From contig JAJKHS010000092.1 in assembly GCA_021154885.1 (NCBI GenBank), positions 1 through 59,772 of the forward strand: a stretch of DNA of 59,772 nucleotides. The letters are read 5' to 3'. The DNA comes from Thermoanaerobaculum sp. Lineage in GTDB: Bacteria; Acidobacteriota; Thermoanaerobaculia; Multivoradales; UBA5704. Under the pieces are notes generated by a model, which had not been told where the DNA came from, did no database searches, and saw nothing but the letters and a program-made list of their open reading frames with translations. The translations under genes and the position numbers were made by a program. Positions 50,384 to 59,772 of the stretch are shown one piece after another (position 1 is the first letter of the stretch; the number at the start of each line of letters is the position of its first letter).

Positions 50384-52629
50384 CGCTGCCGGCGGTGAGC
50401 GAGCCCCGGAGGCCGAGCTGAGGCGGCGGCGAGCTCCACGGGCGCCGGAGCGACTCCGGCGCGCTTCTCCAGCGCCACGGCCTCCCGCTCCCGGCCCGTC
50501 GCCCGGAGCAGGCGGGCATAGTCGCGCAAAGGCCCGGCGATCTTCTCGGACCCGGGCGGGAACGCCCGCTCGTCAATGACCACGGCGCGGCGATACAGCC
50601 CCTCGGCCTCGGCATAGCGCTTCCGGTTGCGATAGAAGTTCGCCAGGTTGAGCAGCGAGAACGCGACGTCGGGGTGCTCTGTCCCCAGGATCTTTTCGTG
50701 CAGGGCGATGGCCCGCCGATACGCCGCCTCGGCTTCGCGGTCCCGCCCCAGCCCGTCATAGCAGCTCGCGAGGTTGGTGGTCACCAGGCCGATGCGGTGA
50801 TGGTCGGGACCGAGAGCCTTCTCCCAGATCTTCAGGGCGCGGGCATGGAGGGGAAGGGCCTCGGCGTAACGATGCTGGCTCTGCGCCAGGAGGGCCAGCG
50901 ATTCGAGGGTGGCGGCGAGGTCGGGGTGGTCCGGAGGGAGGGCCCGCTCGCGGATGGCGAGGGCGCGCCGGAACAGCTCGTCGGCCTCGCCATACCGCTT
51001 CTGCTGGGTGCGGACGAGGGCCAGGTTGTTGAGCGTCATCGCCACGTCGGGATGGCCGGGCCCGAGGGCGGCCTGGCGGATCTTCAGGGCGCGCTGGAAG
51101 ATCGGCTCCGCCTTCTCCAACTCGCCCCCGTACCCGTAATAGATACCCAGGCTGTTCAGGGTCATGGCGACCTCGGGATCGCCGGGTCCGAGCCGCTTCT
51201 CCTGAATCGCCAGCGCCTCCCGCAACAGCGCCTCCGTCTCCGGCCGGTGCTGCATCTGACAGACCTGCCCGAGGTGCTGCAGGCTCGCCGCCAGGTCGAG
51301 GCCGGCGCCGGGGAGCCGGCGCCGGATCGCCACCGCCTCTTCGAGCAGCGGGCGCGCCTGCCCGTAGAGACCAAGCTTGTGATCGATCAGCCCGATCGTG
51401 TCCAGCAGCCGGGCGCGGCTCGCCGGCTGGTCGCGCAGCCCCTGGCGGATCCGCTCCGCTCCGCGGTCGAGGAGCTCGCGGGCGGTGATCGTGCCGCCGC
51501 GTGCCTCCCCTGGGTCCGAGACCTTGAAGATGCCGGCCAGGAACGACGACACCTCCTCGGCCTCGCGGCGCGCCTGCTCGGCATCGGTGCGCGCCCGCAG
51601 CGCGGCGTCGCGCTCGCGCCGCAGGTCGAGGGTGTACTTGACGCCGGCGAGGACCAGCAGCAGGACGGCGGCGGTCAACGCCAGCGCCCGCAGCCGGCGC
51701 TTCGGCTTGTCGCGGCTCCACCGCAGCCGCCGCAAAGCTTCCATGGCGGCGGGGCGCACCTCGGGAGCGAGAGACTTCAGCGCCTCGATGAGCTCCGTGA
51801 GGTCCGGAGCGAGCCCGAGGACGGGCAGCGTGTCGGCCTCCCGCACTTTGACCAGCAACAGGTGCGGCGGCAGGTTCCGCTCATAGCCCGGCTCGCCGGT
51901 GAGCAGCTCCTGGAGGAAGAGGCCGAAGGCGTACATGTCGCTCGCCGTGGTGACCTTCTCGCCGCGCGCCTGCTCCGGGCTCATGCACGCGACCGTGCCC
52001 ACCAGGCTGCCGAGCGCGGTGCGCACGTAACCGGTGGCGTCGCCGGCCGCCGTGCCGGCGGTGCCGGAGACGGGCTCCCCCACCGGCGCATCGCCCGCGG
52101 CACCCACCGCCTGAGCGAGACCGAAGTCGAGCACCTTGACCGCCCCACCTTCGGTGAGCATGATGTTGGCGAGCTTGAGATCGCGGTGGATGATCCCCTG
52201 GGAGTGCGCGGCCCCGAGGGCCTCGGCGACCTGCTCGGCGATCCGCAGCCGCGCCGCGGGATCGAGGGCTCCGGCGTCGAGAGCCTGTCGCAGGTTACAG
52301 CCGCGGATCCGCTCGAGGACCAGGAAGTCGCCGCCGGGGGTCTCCAGATAGTCGTGGATGGCGCAGATGCCCGGGTGATCGAGCTGCGACAGGGCACGCG
52401 CCTCGCGCAGGAAGCGCGCCTTGGCCGCGGCGTCGAGGCGGTCGCCGCGGATCGCCTTGAGCGCCACCTCGCGATGCAGTTTCTCGTCGAAGCCGACATA
52501 GACGGCGCCCATGCCGCCTTCGGCCATGAGCTCGACGATGCGGATGTGGCCGATCTTTTCGCCGGGGAGCGGAGCGCGGGACGAGGCCCCGGGCTCGAGA
52601 CGCGGTGAGGGGAGGTCCGCCGGCGCCAT
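50380..52629 (-). CDS. Serine/threonine protein kinase with C-terminal TPRs
   Basis: 749 residues from the ATG at 52629; an ATG 11 codons upstream is an alternative. The Hanks-type kinase domain has the Gly loop [22 protein letters not shown] (Lys58), [10 protein letters not shown] (Asp150) and DFGLAQ (Asp168), followed by [21 protein letters not shown] membrane helix lies at ~315-332 ([20 protein letters not shown]), then a coiled coil and about eight kinesin-light-chain-type TPRs with the repeated LGP.HPDVA.TLNNLA pattern, presumably on the far side of the membrane. This is a common Acidobacterial layout. It converges on the hybrid histidine kinase and overlaps it by four bases, so their expression may be mutually exclusive or cross-regulated. 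Confidence 0.92.
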   Translation of the reverse strand: MAPADLPSPRLEPGASSRAPLPGEKIGHIRIVELMAEGGMGAVYVGFDEKLHREVALKAIRGDRLDAAAKARFLREARALSQLDHPGICAIHDYLETPGGDFLVLERIRGCNLRQALDAGALDPAARLRIAEQVAEALGAAHSQGIIHRDLKLANIMLTEGGAVKVLDFGLAQAVGAAGDAPVGEPVSGTAGTAAGDATGYVRTALGSLVGTVACMSPEQARGEKVTTASDMYAFGLFLQELLTGEPGYERNLPPHLLLVKVREADTLPVLGLAPDLTELIEALKSLAPEVRPAAMEALRRLRWSRDKPKRRLRALALTAAVLLLVLAGVKYTLDLRRERDAALRARTDAEQARREAEEVSSFLAGIFKVSDPGEARGGTITARELLDRGAERIRQGLRDQPASRARLLDTIGLIDHKLGLYGQARPLLEEAVAIRRRLPGAGLDLAASLQHLGQVCQMQHRPETEALLREALAIQEKRLGPGDPEVAMTLNSLGIYYGYGGELEKAEPIFQRALKIRQAALGPGHPDVAMTLNNLALVRTQQKRYGEADELFRRALAIRERALPPDHPDLAATLESLALLAQSQHRYAEALPLHARALKIWEKALGPDHHRIGLVTTNLASCYDGLGRDREAEAAYRRAIALHEKILGTEHPDVAFSLLNLANFYRNRKRYAEAEGLYRRAVVIDERAFPPGSEKIAGPLRDYARLLRATGREREAVALEKRAGVAPAPVELAAASARPPGLAHRRQR

Positions 52630-52763
52630 GGCTGATCGATCCAGGAAGAGCAGATCGATCATACGCCTGCAAGACTTCGGCGCCCGCGGCCGTCGAGCCT
52701 TTCACCCTTTTTACACGCGAGCGGGCACTTTCGCATGCTGATTCGCCATATTTCATCGACCTC

Positions 52764-52791
52764 TTGACATCCCCGATCCACGACATACAAT
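52764..52791 (+). promoter_or_regulatory. Promoter of the M23 peptidase gene
   Basis: TTGACA (52764-52769), a 16-bp spacer and TACAAT (52786-52791) make a near-consensus housekeeping promoter, about 75 bases before the peptidase ATG. The intergenic space 52630-52867 otherwise holds only an AT-rich stretch on the side of the divergent kinase gene. Confidence 0.75.
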
Positions 52792-52867
52792 GTTCAGGCT
52801 AAGTCGGTTTGCTTAACGCATCCAGGTTCCGGTGTCCAGCTTGTCTGGCTCCCCTGTAAGACAATCC

Positions 52868-53752
52868 ATGGCGAAACGGCACCACACGATCATCGTCATC
52901 CCCCACGCCCACGCCAAGCTGCGCAAGTGGCGGGTGACGAACCTGCAGATCGGCCTGCTGACGGCCGCCTTCCTGCTCCTCACCTTCGCCGTGGCCTTCT
53001 TCACCTGGTCCCACTTCAGCACCAAGGTCAACCCCGTCGAGATCGCCCGCCTCAAGACCGAGAACGACCGGCTCCGCAGGACGAACCAGACGTTCGAGTC
53101 GAGCGTCAAGCGGCTCCAGCAGCAGCTCACGGATTACGAGGAGCGCACCCGTCAGCTCGCCATCGTGGCCGGCGTGGACAGCCTGGGGAGCGGTTCGGCA
53201 GAGGCTGGCATCGGCGGCGGCACCCCGGTCGACGAGGTCGAGCCCAGGGACCTGCCGGCGCTGGAGAGCCGGGCCGGCGTGCTGGCGGGGACCCTGAATG
53301 CCGTCGAAGCCAAGCTGGCGGAGCGGGTGCGCTGGATCTCCTCGACGCCCGCCATCGCTCCGGTCCGCGGCATCCTCACCAGCGGCTTCGGCTACCGCAG
53401 CGACCCCCTCACCCACGGCCGCGGCGTCCATCAGGGCGTCGACATCGCCGCGGCGCCAGGGCAGCCGGTGCGGGCGAGCGCCGACGGCATCGTCGTCGAG
53501 GCCGGCGAGGTCACCGGCCTGGGCCAGGCGGTCTACGTCGCCCACGGCTTCGGAGTGACCACCCGCTACGGCCACATGTCCCGCGTCGACGTCCGCCCGG
53601 GCCAGCGGGTCAAGCGCGGCGACGTCGTGGGCCGGGTCGGCAACACCGGCCGCTCGACCGGGTATCATCTCCACTACGAGGTGCGGGTGGACGGCGATCC
53701 CGTCAATCCGCTCGCCTACATGCTCGACGACGCCGCGGCCGGCGCTTCATAG
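52868..53752 (+). CDS. Membrane-anchored M23 family metallopeptidase
   Basis: 294 residues from the ATG at 52868 (MAKRHHTIIVIPHAHAKLRK); an earlier GTG adds 12 residues. One membrane helix covers ~25-50, followed by a coiled coil (~58-95, RLKTENDRLRRTNQTFESSV). The LytM/M23 domain (~165-285) has SGFGYRSDPLTHGRGVHQGV followed by DIAA, giving the zinc ligands His and Asp of HxxxD, then TRYGHMSRVDVRPGQ and YHLHYEVRVDG with the HLH ligands. The catalytic set is complete, so it may cleave peptidoglycan peptide bonds; coiled-coil M23 proteins also act as EnvC-like or cytoskeletal envelope regulators. It lies upstream of secA. Confidence 0.92.
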   Translation: MAKRHHTIIVIPHAHAKLRKWRVTNLQIGLLTAAFLLLTFAVAFFTWSHFSTKVNPVEIARLKTENDRLRRTNQTFESSVKRLQQQLTDYEERTRQLAIVAGVDSLGSGSAEAGIGGGTPVDEVEPRDLPALESRAGVLAGTLNAVEAKLAERVRWISSTPAIAPVRGILTSGFGYRSDPLTHGRGVHQGVDIAAAPGQPVRASADGIVVEAGEVTGLGQAVYVAHGFGVTTRYGHMSRVDVRPGQRVKRGDVVGRVGNTGRSTGYHLHYEVRVDGDPVNPLAYMLDDAAAGAS

Positions 53753-53895
53753 GGGCGCTCCCCCGGCCCTCGCCCATCCCGCCCGGCCTCTGGAATCTTT
53801 CTGTTAGACTGCGGGTTGTAGGCGCTTGCCGCGCCACTTCCGGCCGTTCCTGACGAGCCGATCGACCCCAAGCCAGGACCCCAAGCGAGACTTCG

Positions 53896-56589
<2,694 letters not shown>

Positions 56590-56614
56590 GCGCCGTCACC
56601 CGGACACAAGCCAA

Positions 56615-56639
56615 GGGCGGCCCGGTCGGCCGCCCTTTT
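56615..56639 (+). terminator. Rho-independent terminator after secA
   Basis: GGGCGGCC (56615-56622) pairs with GGCCGCCC (56628-56635) around a five-base loop, followed by TTTT. It lies 25 bases after the secA stop and before the guaB SD, so secA and guaB are probably separate units with some read-through. Confidence 0.85.
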
Positions 56640-56667
56640 CACAGGCGGAGAAAGGTGGAGAAAGCGA

Positions 56668-58133
<1,466 letters not shown>

Positions 58134-58152
<19 letters not shown>

Positions 58153-58271
58153 TCAGGAAAGGAGCCGCTCGAGGACTTCCTTGCGGAATCCATATCGGTT
58201 ACAAGATGAAGCTGCTCGATCTTGAGGAAGGCGCTGAGGAAGTCGGTGTCGAGGAAGATCGTGAGGCTCAA
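58134..58271 (-). pseudogene. PIN-domain toxin remnant (5' fragment)
   Basis: A 45-codon frame begins with TTG at 58271, overlapping the antitoxin stop (TTGA), and reads SLTIFLDTDFLSAFLKIEQL then HLV, which is the N-terminal strand-helix of a PIN domain with its first catalytic Asp. The next ~20 codons lose all resemblance and terminate inside the guaB end. In the neighbouring frame YGFRKEVLERLLS followed by a stop at 58153-58155 looks like PIN-type C-terminal helix, so an internal deletion with frame change is likely. The remaining catalytic residues are missing. Confidence 0.6.
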
Positions 58272-58597
58272 AGAGCCGTTCTCCGAGCTACCTCAAGGGA
58301 TCTGCGTGCCATGGCTTCGGTTTCTTCGAGGTTGGACGAGGACCTGGGAATGCCCCGGCGATACAGACTCTCCTTGAAAGCCTCGATCGAGAGTCCTGCC
58401 CATTCCGTCGCCCGGCCGATCGAAAAGATCCCCTTTTCGTAAAGCCTGCAGGCGATCTCCTCTTTCAGATCGGGCCTCGCCGCCAGGAACGTGTTCACGG
58501 CGTCGGTCAGGAACGCCTCCCGGCTCTGGTAAAGGCCGGCCTCTGTCACGATCACCAACTCCTCTTCCAATTCCGGGGATAATCTCGAAGCCATCAT
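58268..58597 (-). CDS. UPF0175-type antitoxin
   Basis: 109 residues. The N-terminal ~45 residues look like a ribbon-helix-helix/CopG-type unit (SRLSPELEEELVIVTEAGLY, REAFLTDAVNTFLAARPDL). The C-terminal half is the UPF0175 helix-turn-helix: ACRLYEKGIFSIGRATEWAG followed by LSIEAFKESLYRRGIP. UPF0175 proteins are antitoxins paired with PIN toxins, which fits the PIN fragment overlapping its stop. GGAGG precedes two adjacent ATG codons (58597 and 58594); either could start. The protein appears intact although its toxin is broken. Confidence 0.8.
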   Translation of the reverse strand: MMASRLSPELEEELVIVTEAGLYQSREAFLTDAVNTFLAARPDLKEEIACRLYEKGIFSIGRATEWAGLSIEAFKESLYRRGIPRSSSNLEETEAMARRSLEVARRTAL

Positions 58598-58648
58598 CTT
58601 CCTCCGGTTACAATCCTGGAGCTGATTCTACTCCTCGTTCCCATCCCC

Positions 58649-59665
58649 ATGAAGCCCCTCTTCCATCCCCGGCTGGTCAACGACCCGTTCGGCGATCCGG
58701 GGCTGTACGTGGACTTCCTCTTCGAGCGCCGGGCCCTGCTCTTCGATCTCGGGGATCTCTCGCCGCTCTCGGCGCGCCAGCTCCTGCGGGTGGGCCACGC
58801 CTTCGTCTCCCACACTCACATGGACCACTTCGCGGGCTTCGACGCCCTGCTGCGCATCCTCCTCGGCCGGCCCAAGGTGCTCCACCTCTTCGGGCCTCCC
58901 GGTTTCGTCGAGCGGGTGGAGCACAAGCTGGCGGCCTACACCTGGAACCTGGTGACGAGCTATGAGAGCGACCTGGTCGTGCGGGTCACCGAGATCCACC
59001 CCGGCGGCCAGACCCTCGCCGCCGAGCTCCGCAGCCGGACCGGCTTCCGCCGCGAGCCGCTCGACCCTCCGCCGCTCGCCGCGGGGGTGCTGCTCGACGA
59101 GGAGGCCTTCCAGATCCGCGCCGCCTTCCTCGATCATCAGATCCCCTGTCTGGCCTTTGCCCTGGAGGAGAAGTTCCACGTCAACGTCTGGAAGAGCGGC
59201 CTCGAGGAGCTGGGGCTGCCGACCGGCCCGTGGCTGCGTCCCTTGAAGTCGGCCGTGGTCCGCGGCGAGCCGGACGACACGCCGGTGACCGTGCGCTGGA
59301 GCGCGGACGGCTTCTCCCGCGAGCGTGTCGTCTCCCTGGGAGAGCTGCGGCAGAAGGTGCTGCGGATCGTGCCGGGCCAGAAGATCGCCTACGTCACGGA
59401 CGCGGTCTACAGCCCGGCCAACGCCGACGCCATCGTGCACCTCGCCCGGGGGGCGGACATCCTTTATATAGAGACCGCCTTCACCCACGAGGAGGAGCGG
59501 CGGGCGGCCGAGAAGCACCACCTGACGGCCCGGCAGGCGGGATGGCTCGCCCGCGCGGCCGGCGCCAGGCGGCTGGTCCCCTTCCACTTCTCCCCCAAGC
59601 ACTCCGAGGAGGGCGAGCGGCTGCTGCACGAGGCCATCGAGGCGTTCGAAGGAATCGGGGACTGA
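58649..59665 (+). CDS. MBL-fold hydrolase, RNase Z-like
   Basis: 338 residues. The metallo-beta-lactamase motif HTHMDH (in AFVSHTHMDHFAGFDALLRI, ~residue 52) is the RNase Z/ElaC form HxHxDH. Further metal ligands are expected at AFLDHQIPCLAFAL (His), YVTDAVYSP (Asp) and RLVPFHFSPKH (His near the C-terminus). The general plan matches ribonuclease Z, which trims tRNA 3' ends, but the lack of the compact ElaC N-terminus and the extra ~60-residue insert around 125-200 leave open another MBL nuclease role, so I withhold a symbol. No convincing SD is visible before the ATG. Confidence 0.8.
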   Translation: MKPLFHPRLVNDPFGDPGLYVDFLFERRALLFDLGDLSPLSARQLLRVGHAFVSHTHMDHFAGFDALLRILLGRPKVLHLFGPPGFVERVEHKLAAYTWNLVTSYESDLVVRVTEIHPGGQTLAAELRSRTGFRREPLDPPPLAAGVLLDEEAFQIRAAFLDHQIPCLAFALEEKFHVNVWKSGLEELGLPTGPWLRPLKSAVVRGEPDDTPVTVRWSADGFSRERVVSLGELRQKVLRIVPGQKIAYVTDAVYSPANADAIVHLARGADILYIETAFTHEEERRAAEKHHLTARQAGWLARAAGARRLVPFHFSPKHSEEGERLLHEAIEAFEGIGD

Positions 59666-59671
59666 CGGCGC

Positions 59672-59772
59672 CTACCAACTACTGGAAGAGCCGCCGCCGC
59701 CGAAGCTGCCGCCCCCGCCGGAGAACCCGCCACCGCCACCCCCGCCGCTCCAGCCACCCCCTCCCCCACCGC
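59672..59772 (-). CDS. Gly-rich C-terminus of a probable TPM-domain or DUF2207 membrane protein (partial)
   Basis: At the right edge the minus strand carries an open frame ending in TAG at 59672-59674. The visible 32 residues read like GGWSGGGGGGGFSGGGG then SFGGGGSSSSW, a glycine-serine tail ending in Trp. Such tails are typical of YgcG-type TPM-domain proteins and of DUF2207 membrane proteins. The domain itself lies outside the window, so the family cannot be decided. It converges on the RNase Z-like gene with six bases between stops. Confidence 0.6.
   Translation of the reverse strand, partial: GGGGGGWSGGGGGGGFSGGGGSFGGGGSSSSW

Noticed and set aside
48460-50421. A 653-codon + strand frame overlapping the histidine kinase
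   Set aside because: Out-of-frame shadow of the kinase, Arg/Gly/Ala-rich; only its first ~16 residues were considered as a possible antitoxin remnant.

Overview
The window is a GC-rich bacterial chromosome segment, densely coded, with strongly G/C-ending codons. The best clue to its origin is a block of five tandem secreted proteins of the VWFA-related Acidobacterial type (TIGR03436). Uma2-family proteins, a Ser/Thr kinase with C-terminal TPRs, short nucleotidyltransferase and PIN toxin-antitoxin modules and a KLSLN-type RiPP precursor fit the same picture. I infer a member of Acidobacteriota, possibly a Thermoanaerobaculia-like lineage, but no rRNA or tRNA gene was seen to confirm it.

Layout. 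1-3.6 kb (+): the end of a TPR protein, two tandemly duplicated Uma2 genes each behind its own leaderless-type promoter, then rpiB-murB. 3.6-6.5 kb: a 101-bp hairpin-rich tandem repeat, a coiled-coil protein, a glycosyltransferase and a Holin-X-like membrane protein with a small partner (all -). 6.5-15.1 kb (-): five VWA-like paralogues. 15.3-18.6 kb: a small coiled-coil protein, a MITE-like palindrome, then lgt-thiD-ypdA (-). 18.7-20.0 kb (+): a small hypothetical and an NrnA-like DHH phosphoesterase. 20.3-31.3 kb (-): a long run of housekeeping genes (TPR protein, deoA, cinA, thpR, plsY, gpsA, guaA), many with 1-4 nt start/stop overlaps. It continues into a MntA/HepT module, a glutaredoxin-like protein, a Cys-containing secreted protein, a TPR membrane protein, a zinc-ribbon/DUF2007 protein and an orphan lanthipeptide-like precursor.

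31.4-46.2 kb (-): a PIN/RHH toxin-antitoxin pair, then the most striking locus. A 1913-residue secreted protein of repeated beta-sandwich-like segments is translationally coupled to a 1946-residue thioester alpha-2-macroglobulin, which abuts penicillin-binding protein 1C. A2M-PBP1C is a known pairing thought to protect and repair the envelope; the giant third protein looks like an undescribed partner. 46.5-59.8 kb: comM with an overlapping RelE/Gp49-like toxin, a hybrid histidine kinase meeting a TPR Ser/Thr kinase tail to tail, an M23 peptidase, secA, guaB, a decayed PIN toxin with intact UPF0175 antitoxin, an RNase Z-like hydrolase and the Gly-rich end of a probable TPM or DUF2207 membrane protein.

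Purine synthesis (guaA, guaB), phospholipid synthesis (gpsA, plsY), lipoprotein maturation (lgt), secretion (secA) and wall metabolism (murB, pbpC, M23) form the housekeeping core. Dispersed inverted repeats sit at several gene junctions and suggest small non-autonomous elements shape this genome.
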